Shown here: positions 17,507 through 25,857 of the stretch, one piece after another | Layout: each line of letters starts with the position of its first letter | Position numbering within the stretch: the stretch's first letter is position 1 | Source of the DNA: an uncultured Acidimicrobiales bacterium | Lineage (GTDB): Bacteria > Actinomycetota > Acidimicrobiia > Acidimicrobiales > SZUA-35 | DNA: 64,000 nucleotides | NCBI GenBank assembly: GCA_937922045.1 | Contig: CAKZXA010000054.1 | Location: forward strand, 62,001-126,000 | Reading direction: 5' to 3' | Program-made: the position numbers and the translations under genes | The notes under the pieces: model-generated | The model's input: the letters and a program-made list of their open reading frames with translations, nothing else | Told to the model about the DNA's origin: nothing | The model's database searches: none

Positions 17507-18520
17507 TCAGTCTGCCTGTAGCGCCTCAAACACACTCTTCCACCGGCTCGGATCGCTCTCATAGGGCGCGTAGAAGCTGATCCGTTGGATGACATCGCCG
17601 TAGCGACGCAGGAGTTCGGGAGCGATGCTCTCCGGCTCGCCGACGACGGCGAACGTGCTGAGGACCTCGTCATCGATGAGTTCGGCCATCTGCACCCACT
17701 CTCCCTGCTTGGAGAGCTTGTTGAGGTCTTCCTGGAGACCGCCCCACCCATGAGCATCGAGGACCGGGCGGTAAGCCGGCGTTGAACCATAGAACGCTAT
17801 TTGCTGGCGGGTAGCGCCAGCCGCCTTCTTTAGCTCGTCATCGTCGTTGCCGGTGACGACGAACGAAGGACCGACGATCTCGAAGTCGTCCATCGTCTTG
17901 CCCGCCTTAGCTCGGCCTCGTTCGAGAGCGGGCAAGGTCACCTCGCGGAGAAACTTCTCGGTGGTAAAACCATGGCAAATGAAACCATCGGCTACCTCGC
18001 CGGCCACCTCGGTCATCAGCGGCCCGACACCAGCGAGAAAGATCTTTGGAAGCCCGTGGGCATTGGGACCCGGGTTGAAGAAGGGAGTCATCAAGGTGTG
18101 GGTGTAGAAGTCGCCGTTGAAGTCGAGCTTCGTCCCTTCGTGCCAGCATGACCAGATCGAACGGATGGCCAGAATCATCTCACGCATACGAGCCGCTGGC
18201 TTTGACCATTCCATCGAGAAGCGCTTCGTGATGTGCGGCTTGATCTGAGAGCCGAGGCCGAGGATGAACCGGCCCGAATAGGACTGAAGGTCATAGGCGG
18301 TCTGGGCCAGCGTCATCGGGTTGCGAGCAAAGGCCACCGCTATCGACGTGCCGAGCTCGATCGTCTCTGTGTGTTCGGCGGCCAGGAGCAACGGCAGGAA
18401 CGGATCGTGCTGTGTCTCAGCTGTCCAGAAGCCGTTGTAGCCAGCGTCTTCTTGACGTTTTGCCTCGGCGCCAGCCTTCGCCAGGTCACCACCGAGCCCA
18501 AATCCTCCATCTACCTTCAT
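17507..18520 (-). CDS. F420-type luciferase-like oxidoreductase (TIGR03617-like)
   Basis: A 337-residue LLM-family TIM-barrel protein. The start KVDGGFGLGGDLAKAG, the segment GYNGFWTAETQHDPFLPL and the loop LGLGSQIKPHITKRF match a group assigned to F420-dependent oxidoreductases in actinobacteria. ATG 18520 was selected: it has a GGGAGAG ribosome site seven bases upstream, and the longer frame lacks conservation. The stop is only four bases upstream of the AI-2E gene start, so the two are cotranscribed. The substrate is unknown; use of F420 is family inference. Confidence 0.87.
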   Translation of the reverse strand: MKVDGGFGLGGDLAKAGAEAKRQEDAGYNGFWTAETQHDPFLPLLLAAEHTETIELGTSIAVAFARNPMTLAQTAYDLQSYSGRFILGLGSQIKPHITKRFSMEWSKPAARMREMILAIRSIWSCWHEGTKLDFNGDFYTHTLMTPFFNPGPNAHGLPKIFLAGVGPLMTEVAGEVADGFICHGFTTEKFLREVTLPALERGRAKAGKTMDDFEIVGPSFVVTGNDDDELKKAAGATRQQIAFYGSTPAYRPVLDAHGWGGLQEDLNKLSKQGEWVQMAELIDDEVLSTFAVVGEPESIAPELLRRYGDVIQRISFYAPYESDPSRWKSVFEALQAD

Positions 18521-18640
18521 CTCTGCACTCTCCCTGTTGTGGTCGGCTTCTACAGTAGGCAGTGGCTGCCGCGGCCGCCACCCCGGCAATCCAGAGGGTC
18601 GCGCATCGTGTAGGTGCCCATCGACGGTAGCGTTTGATTC

Positions 18641-19357
18641 ATGATTCTCGATGTCACCGACGCCACCTTTGAAGTTGAAGTTCTGCAGCGCTCGATGACG
18701 ACTCCGGTCGTGGTCGATCTGTGGGCGCCGTGGTGTGGTCCGTGCAAGACCCTCGGACCGATCTTGGAAAAGGTGATCGGTGAGACGGGCGGACGGGTCA
18801 TCTTGGCTAAGGTCAACGTCGATGAGAACCCGTCGGCGTCGGCGATGTTCCGGGTTCAGTCCATCCCCGCCGTGTATGCACTATCTGGTGGACAGGTGGT
18901 AGACGGCTTCACGGGTGCTCAGCCCGAGCCACAGATTCGTGAGTTTGTGACCAAGCTGCTGGGTAGCGAATCAGTGGGTGAGATCGAAGCTCTCCTCGCT
19001 CAGGGCGACGAGGCATCACTTCGGCGTGCTCGTGAACTGGACCCGACCAGCATCGAAGCGGCTGGCATGTTGGGCGCCCTCCTGCTGCAGGCAGGCAACG
19101 TCACCGAAGCACTGGAAGTTCTGGAGAGCGTCGACGGCGGCGAACAATTGGAGCCCTTGTTGCAAGCGGCCCGAGAGGCAGCCCTGCCTGTCGGTGAACA
19201 GAACCGCATCGCTGATCGGCTCCAGGAGCTGCTGGCCACGGTGAAGAGTGACGACGACGCCCGCGCCGAGTTCGTCTCCTTGCTCGACGATCTATCGGTC
19301 GGCGACCCTGTTGCCGCGTCGGGTTGGCGAAGGAAACTCTCAACCGCTCTCTTCTAG
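18641..19357 (+). CDS. cnoX: Thioredoxin-TPR protein (CnoX/YbbN-like)
   Basis: A 238-residue protein with an N-terminal thioredoxin domain (residues 1-108, active site WAPWCGPCKTLGP, both Cys present) and a C-terminal helical TPR-like domain (115-238). This is the layout of CnoX (YbbN), a chaperone-linked redox protein that protects clients from oxidation and works with GroEL or DnaK. The intact CGPC suggests real disulphide activity, unlike E. coli CnoX, which has a SxxC site. It has its own short upstream region and faces away from the F420-type oxidoreductase gene. The symbol is by architecture. Confidence 0.82.
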   Translation: MILDVTDATFEVEVLQRSMTTPVVVDLWAPWCGPCKTLGPILEKVIGETGGRVILAKVNVDENPSASAMFRVQSIPAVYALSGGQVVDGFTGAQPEPQIREFVTKLLGSESVGEIEALLAQGDEASLRRARELDPTSIEAAGMLGALLLQAGNVTEALEVLESVDGGEQLEPLLQAAREAALPVGEQNRIADRLQELLATVKSDDDARAEFVSLLDDLSVGDPVAASGWRRKLSTALF

Positions 19358-19480
19358 GGAGCACCGTGTTGGTCTGCCCAAGCTTTCGTGGCAAGACCAG
19401 GGCAACCTGCTAGGTTCAAACCACTTCCCCCTAACGCTTACTCCGCCCATTCTCGGGTGTCTTGAAGTTGGGGATACATC

Positions 19481-20341
19481 GTGTCAGGTCACGAGAAGTC
19501 CGGATCGGTCGATGCAGCTGATGCTGCGGCCACGGATGGCAAAGACGGCCCAAACGATCCGCTGCCACGGCGAAACCTCGCCGACCTGGTCGACGATCTG
19601 CTAATCACGTACGAGAACTGGCGGGGCCGTCCAATGATGTCGGTGCTCCTAATAGCGGTTGCGGGTGCGCTCGCCGGTGCAGGATGGTGGAGCAGCCATC
19701 GCGTTCCCAGCACTGATTCGGTGGAGGCCGCCATTCCCTACGCTTCCGAGTCGCCCTCGCGGCCCGCACCAACGACCGCCCCAGGAGCAGCTGCAACAGA
19801 GTCGCCACCCAGTGCTCCGCCGCTTGGCTCGGCCAGCGACCCCGGGATGGTGACCATGCCCTCCATTGCTGGCGAGGCTGTTCCCATGATGCCGTCCATC
19901 GTTGTCCACGTCAGTGGAGAGGTGCTGCGTCCAGGTCTTGTCAACCTGCCGGGTGAAAGCCGAATCGCGGAGGCCATCGAGGCGGCCGGGGGACCGACGC
20001 CGTCGGGCGATGTTCATCGGCTAAACCTGGCCGCCCTCGTCGTCGATGGCACCCAGATCGTCGTGCCCTCGACCGATGAGGTCGTCGACGGCCCACTCGT
20101 GCGAACGTCGGGAAGCTGGTCCGCCTCCGACGAGCCGTCAACCGAACCTGGACTCGTCAATCTGAACTCAGCCAGCCGAGTCCAACTGGAATCGCTGCCA
20201 GGGGTGGGCCCCGCCACGGCAACAGCTATCGAGACATGGCGTGAACAGCACGGAGGTTTTCGCTCCGTCGAGGAGCTGCTCGACGTGCCCGGGATTGGAC
20301 CGGCCAAGTTGGACGCGCTGGTCGATCTGGTCGAGGTGTAG
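19481..20341 (+). CDS. comEA: ComEA-like DNA-binding competence protein
   Basis: A 286-residue membrane-anchored protein. One membrane helix lies at about 50-66 (SVLLIAVAGALAGAGWW), followed by a Pro/Ser/Thr-rich linker, an SLBB domain (about 145-205, VVHVSGEVLRPGLVNL) and a C-terminal double helix-hairpin-helix domain (about 222-286, including NLNSASRVQLESLPGVGP and LLDVPGIGPAKLDAL). ComEA binds double-stranded DNA outside the membrane and pulls it in for uptake. It begins with GTG and its stop abuts the GTG start of comEC with no gap. The gene pair implies natural transformation potential. Confidence 0.93.
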   Translation: MSGHEKSGSVDAADAAATDGKDGPNDPLPRRNLADLVDDLLITYENWRGRPMMSVLLIAVAGALAGAGWWSSHRVPSTDSVEAAIPYASESPSRPAPTTAPGAAATESPPSAPPLGSASDPGMVTMPSIAGEAVPMMPSIVVHVSGEVLRPGLVNLPGESRIAEAIEAAGGPTPSGDVHRLNLAALVVDGTQIVVPSTDEVVDGPLVRTSGSWSASDEPSTEPGLVNLNSASRVQLESLPGVGPATATAIETWREQHGGFRSVEELLDVPGIGPAKLDALVDLVEV

Positions 20342-22231
20342 GTGGCCGGCACCTCAGCCAGCGGTCACACGAAGCGCCCTGTCGCCGAGCTTCTAACCGA
20401 ACCGGCGTTGACCGAAGAATTGTTGGCGGCAGCGATTGCCTTGATGGCGTGGGCTGGGGTAGCGGTGGGAGCGTGGGCCGCCGGTCGAGGCATCGTTCCG
20501 GCATGGCCGGCTCTTTCAGGCGTATTGCTGACACTGCTCGCTTCAGCTGTGTTTCTCGGGTTCGCTCGACGAACGCGCTGGCTGCTTCCCGCAGTTGGGT
20601 TGCTCTACTGCCTACTCGGGATCCACGCCGAGCGTGAGTACACGGCCCGAGCCGTCAAGGAACCGGAGCTGGTTGAGTTGCGAGCATTGGCCGTGGCAGA
20701 CCCTGAGCCGCTCACCGCCGGTTGGAGCCTGCAAGTGCGGGCGGAAGGTGGGCTTCGGTACGAACTCGTTGGTTTCGGGTCGCAAGGGTTTGCGCTGGCC
20801 CAGGTTGGCTTCGGTCAACGTTTGAGTGTGGAGGGCCGCGCTCGGTCTATCGGCGACCGGAGATGGCTTCGGTCCCGACATCTCAGCGGAACGATCTCGG
20901 TGGCCGAGGTCAAGGTAGTCGGGGCTACGAGTCGCTGGTTCGCTCTTCCGCAGCTGATGCGTGAGGCCATCGTCGACGGAGGTGAGGCCCTACCTCGATC
21001 CGCCCAGGCGCTCTATCACGGCCTCGTCGTTGGTGACGACAGATTTCAGACGCTCGGGCAGAAAACCACTTTTCGGGTCGCCGGGCTTACCCATCTGTTG
21101 GCGGTCTCGGGGCAGAACGTGGCCTTTGTGCTGGCGGTGGCTGAACCGGTGCTGCGTCGCACCCGACTGCGGTGGCGGCTCCCGCTATCGCTCACCGTCC
21201 TCCTCTGTTTCGCCATCGTGACCAGGGCGGAGCCTTCGGTGCTGCGAGCAACGATGACCACCGCTATTGCTGTCTGGGCTTCATGCTCGGGACGCCGAAG
21301 CTCTGGCGTGCAAGCCATGGCTCTGGCCATCCTGGCTCTGCTCGCGATCGATCCCTTCCTCGCTGGTGTCGTCGGGTTTCAACTTTCGGTGGCCGCCTCG
21401 GCTGGAATCCTCGTGCTCGCCCCTCCGCTTGCCCGACGTCTCCCTCTCCCGCAATGGCTGGCCCAGCCTTTGGCGGTGACAGCGGCCGCTCAGGTGGCGG
21501 TCAGTCCGTTGCTGATCACGTACTTTGGCCCGATCTCGCTCGCCAGTTTGCCTGCCAATCTGTTGGCGGGCTGGGCCGCCGGCTTGGTGATGACACTAGG
21601 ACTTACCGTCGGTGTCGTCGCCGGTCTTGGGCCCGTATCGGTGGCCGGTGTGTTGCAGTTTCCAACATCGCTCTTGCTGTGGTGGATCGATCTGGTCGCC
21701 CGCCTCGCGGTTGCGGTGCCCCTGCCGCTGCTGGATCTGTCGGGACTGATGGCTGCGGTATTGCTGTTGTTCGTGGCCCGTCGCTGCGATGCTCGGTGGC
21801 AGCGTTGGGTGATCCGTGTCGCTTTTTGCTGTCTAGTCGTGGCGTACATGCCGAGAGCCCCTTCCGAACCGGCGGCCGTTGCCGATGGAGCCTCCTACTG
21901 GCCAGGAGGGGCCGGTCGGCCATCGGTCTTGCTGGTCGAGTCGCATGCGTCGTCGGTTGTGCCCGAGAGCGTGCTGGCCGCCGGCATACGTCACGTCGAC
22001 ATCGTTGTGTTCGAGGCTGGCGGGCGACGACAGGGGAATCTCGCCATGGCCCTTGATGAGGTGCTTTCGATCGGGGCTCTACGGGCCCCGCCCGACCATC
22101 GAATCCAGCCTGCTATCCGAGTAACGGAGCAAACATCGTGGTCGGTTGTCGGCGGTGTAATGACGGTGGCGCCATCGAGAGATGGCAGCCGGCTCGACAT
22201 CACCCTCGCCGCGGATGAAACCGATCCCTAG
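20342..22231 (+). CDS. comEC: ComEC/Rec2 family competence channel protein
   Basis: A 629-residue integral membrane protein with many hydrophobic helices (from residue 20 to about 480). The competence-domain motif THLLAVSGQNVAFV and the later PSVLRATMTTAIAVWA are diagnostic of ComEC, the inner-membrane channel for single-stranded DNA. The N-terminal DUF4131/OB-like part lies at about 95-195. The C-terminal 130 residues look like a shortened domain without the HxHxDH zinc motif of the beta-lactamase-like nuclease of longer ComEC proteins, so strand degradation would need another enzyme. GTG start directly follows the comEA stop. Confidence 0.92.
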   Translation: MAGTSASGHTKRPVAELLTEPALTEELLAAAIALMAWAGVAVGAWAAGRGIVPAWPALSGVLLTLLASAVFLGFARRTRWLLPAVGLLYCLLGIHAEREYTARAVKEPELVELRALAVADPEPLTAGWSLQVRAEGGLRYELVGFGSQGFALAQVGFGQRLSVEGRARSIGDRRWLRSRHLSGTISVAEVKVVGATSRWFALPQLMREAIVDGGEALPRSAQALYHGLVVGDDRFQTLGQKTTFRVAGLTHLLAVSGQNVAFVLAVAEPVLRRTRLRWRLPLSLTVLLCFAIVTRAEPSVLRATMTTAIAVWASCSGRRSSGVQAMALAILALLAIDPFLAGVVGFQLSVAASAGILVLAPPLARRLPLPQWLAQPLAVTAAAQVAVSPLLITYFGPISLASLPANLLAGWAAGLVMTLGLTVGVVAGLGPVSVAGVLQFPTSLLLWWIDLVARLAVAVPLPLLDLSGLMAAVLLLFVARRCDARWQRWVIRVAFCCLVVAYMPRAPSEPAAVADGASYWPGGAGRPSVLLVESHASSVVPESVLAAGIRHVDIVVFEAGGRRQGNLAMALDEVLSIGALRAPPDHRIQPAIRVTEQTSWSVVGGVMTVAPSRDGSRLDITLAADETDP

Positions 22232-22245
22232 CTAGCGGGTCGAGT

Positions 22246-22896
22246 TCAAGGTCTGCCGTATTCACTGGCGTAACTCGGGGTTGGAACCGACATGCGCATG
22301 TTGGGGTCGGTGATGGGTTCACCATAGGTAGTAGACATCGGTACGACCCCGGCCCACAGTTCGAGGTCGTAGTCCTCCGCGTCGTCGTTTGGACCGCCGG
22401 TGCGAATCTTCGCCGAGGCTTCATCAAGCGGTAGAGATAAAAGGCTTGTGGCTCGGAGCTCTTTCTCATTATTGGGACGAAGATCAGCCATCCGGCCAGG
22501 TATAAGTCGTTCGACCAACTGGTCGAGCACGGTGTCTTTCTCCTTGAGGTCAGTGATCTCTCTGGGCGTACCCATGATCACTACAGATCGATAGTTGACC
22601 GAGTGATGGAAGGCCGTTCGCGCCAGCACGAGGCCATCGATCAGGCTTACGGTGACACAGATACGTTGATCGCGTGCGGTGCGCAGGAGACGGCTTGCGG
22701 CCGAACCGTGCAACAGGAGCTGATCGCCGATGCGGGCATGCAAGGTGGGGATGACGATCGGGCCGTCGTCGGTGGTGAGACCAACATGGCAGACCAGTGC
22801 CTCGTCCAGAATCTCGGCGATGGTGGCCGCGTCGTAGTGGCCACGCTCGGGGAGGCGCTTGACGGCGACCGTGTCGCTTGCTGGGGTTTGATCCAT
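22246..22896 (-). CDS. Pyridoxamine 5'-phosphate oxidase-family flavoprotein
   Basis: A 216-residue split-barrel flavin-binding protein. HVGLTTDDGPIVIPTLHARIGDQLLLHGSA spans two strands (quoted start HVGLTTDDGPIVIP, about 37-50), and the later FHHSVNYRSVVIMGTPREI is typical of PPOX-family members that bind FMN or related flavins. It lies 52 bases downstream of the rhodanese gene in the same direction and both are divergent from a MocR regulator gene, which suggests a small regulated unit. Whether it acts on vitamin B6 compounds, haem or another substrate is not determined. Confidence 0.82.
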   Translation of the reverse strand: MDQTPASDTVAVKRLPERGHYDAATIAEILDEALVCHVGLTTDDGPIVIPTLHARIGDQLLLHGSAASRLLRTARDQRICVTVSLIDGLVLARTAFHHSVNYRSVVIMGTPREITDLKEKDTVLDQLVERLIPGRMADLRPNNEKELRATSLLSLPLDEASAKIRTGGPNDDAEDYDLELWAGVVPMSTTYGEPITDPNMRMSVPTPSYASEYGRP

Positions 22897-22948
22897 GATT
22901 GCTCCTTCTCGGCTTATGGTTGTTGCGGCAGTGCTTGGGCCGGGACCT

Positions 22949-23371
22949 CTAGGGGGCCGCTCGGTCTTCGGTGTCGGTGGTCAGGCTGAACCCTTCGTCG
23001 AGCCACCCTGTCACGCCGCCGATCATCTTTTTCACCGGACGATCGAGCTTGGCCAACCGAAGGGCGGCCTTGTCGGCTCCATTGCAGTGAGGGCCAGCGC
23101 AATACACGACGAACAAGGTGTCTGCCGCGTAATCGGCCAGGTTTCGTTCGACAATTCGGCCGTGAGGGAGGTTGGTGGCCGTTGGTAGGTGCCCGGCGGC
23201 GAAGAGTTCGGGGGAGCGAACGTCGAGGAGGACAAAGTCCTTGGTGTTCTCGATGATGGCCTGATGGGTGTCCCAACAGTCTGCTTCGAAGGCGAGCAGG
23301 GAGGCGAAGTGGGCTTGTGCCAGCTCGGACCCGGCGGCCTGAACCTCGCTTACTGGCGAAGACCTTCTCAT
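22949..23371 (-). CDS. Rhodanese-like domain protein
   Basis: A 140-residue single-domain rhodanese. The segment LLDVRSPELFAAGHLPTATN (about 47-66) and the active loop YCAGPHCNGADKAA (about 89-102) contain the catalytic Cys, and the ending GGVTGWLDEGF is typical. Such proteins carry persulphide sulphur to acceptors. It is the first gene after the divergent promoter region shared with mocR and is probably cotranscribed with the flavoprotein gene. Regulation by the divergent MocR-type protein is likely from arrangement. Confidence 0.85.
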   Translation of the reverse strand: MRRSSPVSEVQAAGSELAQAHFASLLAFEADCWDTHQAIIENTKDFVLLDVRSPELFAAGHLPTATNLPHGRIVERNLADYAADTLFVVYCAGPHCNGADKAALRLAKLDRPVKKMIGGVTGWLDEGFSLTTDTEDRAAP

Positions 23372-23432
23372 CGTTTTCTTCTCATCGTTTTCGTCTCACT
23401 TGTACTCTCACTGCTCTTTTCTCATGGTCACG

Positions 23433-23457
23433 TGTATTGGTCAAATGTATTGATACA
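23433..23457. promoter_or_regulatory. Candidate MocR operator, direct and inverted repeats
   Basis: In the AT-richer divergent intergenic region the heptamer TGTATTG occurs at 23433-23439 and again at 23446-23452, thirteen bases apart, and the second copy is part of an interrupted palindrome TGTAT-TG-ATACA (23446-23457). MocR-family proteins typically bind direct repeats in the gap to their divergent target genes, so this is a plausible operator. It is inferred from pattern only. Confidence 0.45.
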
Positions 23458-23526
23458 AAACAATCTTTGTACTACGGTTTACTTGCGTAGCTTATCGTAG
23501 CCACGAAACCGAGGCCAGTAGATTCC

Positions 23527-24915
23527 ATGAACAACTCGATCACAGCAGCGAGCCTCGTCGGTAAGGCCGAGGGGCTGGCAGAAGAGATCGAGCGTCGTAT
23601 CGTCAGCGGCGAGCTGCAAGCTGGCGACCGATTGCCTGCCGTTCGTCACGCTGCCGAACAGCGGGGCCTCGCTGCGAACACCGTGGCAGCCGCCTATCAG
23701 GTTCTGGCCCGACGGGGCTTGGTGGAAGGCCGCGGTCGTAAGGGCACGGTTGTCACCGCCAGTTCGCTACCCAGCCGAAGCTATGACATCCGCCCGTCCG
23801 AGTCGCTCCTCAACATGAGCGACGGCAACCCAGATCTCAACCTGCTACCCGATCTACGACGACATATGGCGTCGCTCGCGGCTGGTGACGCGACGCTCCA
23901 GCTGGGCTACGGAGCGCCCCAGGTCGACGATGGGTTGCGATCTCTTGTGGCCAAGAACTTCGCTGCCGACGAGATCGGTACGGAGAACATAGCTGTGGTC
24001 GGAGGGGCACTAGACGGTATCGAGCGGGCGCTGTCGGCCAACCTCCGGTCAGGCGACGGGGTGGCGGTCGAAGATCCTGGTTATCGCCCGGTGCGATCCT
24101 TGCTGTCGGCGCTCGGACTCAGGGCGGTTGCCGTTGAACTCGATGAGCAGGGGCCTAAGCCTTCATCGCTTTCCGAGGCCCTCGATCGCGGGGTCAAAGC
24201 AGTGGTGATCACACCCCGGGCTCAGAATCCAACGGGCATAGCCGTGAGTCTTGAGCGAGCTCAGGAGCTGGGTCGCCTCATGAGAGATCACCCTGGCGTC
24301 CTGCTCATCGAGGATGATCACGCCAACGCTGTGGCTGGCGCTCCGTTTCACAGCGTCAGTCGGGAGGTAAGCCAGAGGTCGAACCGGCGGGTTGAGGGGA
24401 GTGCAGACTCCAACCGGTGGGTCGTCGTGCGATCGATGGCCAAGTCGTATGGGCCTGACCTGAGGGTTGCCGCGGTCGTTGGTGACCGCGTGACGATCGG
24501 TCGGATAGGTAACCGTCTAGCCCTGGGTATGGGGTGGGTGCCCCATATCATTCAGCGTTTGGTTGCCTCCATGCTTAGCGACACGGCGACAAATCGCTTG
24601 CTGGAAGAGGCGGCGGACGCCTATCGGGAACGTCGCAACGCCTTCTACGACGAGTTCGTCGGTGCCGGTCTAGCCGATCGAGTCATACGACCGTCGTCCG
24701 GATTCAACGTGTGGGTGCTCGTCGATGATGAGACCGTAGCGGTCGCCGCCATGGCCGACGCTGGCTATGCGGTGGCTGAGGGTGCTCGGTTCCGCCTCGC
24801 CTCACCCCCCGGTGTTCGCGTGTCGGTGGCGGCCCACGATGAGGGCGTTGTGCGTGAGGCCGCTCGACATCTCATCGAACGGGTGGACACCGGATTCGGT
24901 GTCCGTCTCGGCTGA
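23527..24915 (+). CDS. MocR-type transcription regulator (GntR HTH plus aminotransferase domain)
   Basis: A 462-residue regulator. Residues 5-80 form a GntR winged helix (AEEIERRIVSGELQAGDRLP then AAYQVLARRGLVEGRG), and 95-455 form a fold-type I PLP-dependent aminotransferase-like domain. The probable PLP-binding Lys is in RSMAKSYGPDLR (about 305), with the nearby VVGDRVT and the earlier ITPRAQNPTG motif both preserved, so cofactor binding should be intact. MocR proteins sense PLP or an amine and control a divergent gene. Here the divergent genes encode a rhodanese and a PPOX flavoprotein, a natural target pair. Confidence 0.9.
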   Translation: MNNSITAASLVGKAEGLAEEIERRIVSGELQAGDRLPAVRHAAEQRGLAANTVAAAYQVLARRGLVEGRGRKGTVVTASSLPSRSYDIRPSESLLNMSDGNPDLNLLPDLRRHMASLAAGDATLQLGYGAPQVDDGLRSLVAKNFAADEIGTENIAVVGGALDGIERALSANLRSGDGVAVEDPGYRPVRSLLSALGLRAVAVELDEQGPKPSSLSEALDRGVKAVVITPRAQNPTGIAVSLERAQELGRLMRDHPGVLLIEDDHANAVAGAPFHSVSREVSQRSNRRVEGSADSNRWVVVRSMAKSYGPDLRVAAVVGDRVTIGRIGNRLALGMGWVPHIIQRLVASMLSDTATNRLLEEAADAYRERRNAFYDEFVGAGLADRVIRPSSGFNVWVLVDDETVAVAAMADAGYAVAEGARFRLASPPGVRVSVAAHDEGVVREAARHLIERVDTGFGVRLG

Positions 24916-25001
24916 CAACTGATTTCGTCGCTCATATGACAGCTCACCCGAAATCCTGAGCCAGCCTCAGCGATCCGCCCGCGAGCCGGTAACGTCTAAG
25001 C

Positions 25002-25844
25002 GTGCTTCTTGAGCTCGGCGACCAGCGGTTTGACATCACCTACCGCGCCCTGGTGATGGGGATCTTGAACCGGACACCCGATTCGTTCTACGACGCCGGT
25101 CAATACTGGGCATTTGATGATTTCCTGGCCAAGGCCGAACAGCTCGTCGATGACGGGGCTGACTTCCTCGATGTTGGCGGCGTAAAGGCCGGTCCGGGTG
25201 AAGAGGTTTCTGCGCAGCAGGAGCTGGAGCGGGTTGTTCCAGCGGTGGAAGCGTTGGCTAAACGGTTCGACGTGCCGATCTCGATCGATACCTGGCGGGC
25301 TTCGGTTCTCAAGGAATGCCTGGCCGTTGGCGCCAGTGTCGGCAACGACATCAGCGGCTTCGCCGACCCGGACTACCTGAAGGTGGCCGCCGACGGTGGC
25401 GCAAGTGTGGTGGCCACCCACATTCGTTTGGCGCCCAGGGTGCCCGATCCAGAGCCGGTTTATGACGACCTGATAGGCGACGTCGTCTCCTTTCTCGTCG
25501 ATCGTGCTCAACGAGCGCTCGATCATGGCATTCCCCACAATCGCGTCATCATCGATGCCGGCCAAGACCTGGGGAAAACACCCGCTATGTCATTGGATCT
25601 GCTTCATCACACCACCGCTCTTACCGAACTCGGTTTCCCCGTGTTGCTCTCGGTCTCGCACAAGCGGTTTCTCTTCGAGCTGCTCGATACCGACCGCTAT
25701 GACATTTCGTCGGGAACCGATGCCGCTCATGTCGTCGGCATTGTTCAGGGCGCTCGAGTGATTCGAGCTCACGATGTGCAGTCGACCCGCCGCGTCGCCG
25801 ACCTGCTCGCTGATATCTTGTCATCACGGGCACGTTCGAACTGA
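25002..25844 (+). CDS. FolP2-type dihydropteroate synthase homologue
   Basis: A 280-residue TIM-barrel protein of the dihydropteroate synthase family. NRTPDSFYDAG (about 25-35), SIDTWRASVLKE, NDISGF and the DAGQDLGKTPAM stretch give the family order. However the pterin/pABA loop reads DVGGVKAGPGEEV in place of the usual GGESTRPGA, and the late loop reads SHKRFLFELL rather than a SRKSFIG-type motif. These are features of the actinobacterial FolP2 group, whose mycobacterial members have been reported to lack synthase activity. GTG start. It sits just upstream of holA, 13 bases before the chosen holA start. Confidence 0.85.
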   Translation: MLLELGDQRFDITYRALVMGILNRTPDSFYDAGQYWAFDDFLAKAEQLVDDGADFLDVGGVKAGPGEEVSAQQELERVVPAVEALAKRFDVPISIDTWRASVLKECLAVGASVGNDISGFADPDYLKVAADGGASVVATHIRLAPRVPDPEPVYDDLIGDVVSFLVDRAQRALDHGIPHNRVIIDAGQDLGKTPAMSLDLLHHTTALTELGFPVLLSVSHKRFLFELLDTDRYDISSGTDAAHVVGIVQGARVIRAHDVQSTRRVADLLADILSSRARSN

Positions 25845-25857
25845 GACGGACCGATCT

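Noticed and set aside
21172-22056. Second long open frame within comEC on the same strand
   Set aside because: The comEC frame holds the conserved motifs; this frame is Arg/Ala-rich and lacks homology.
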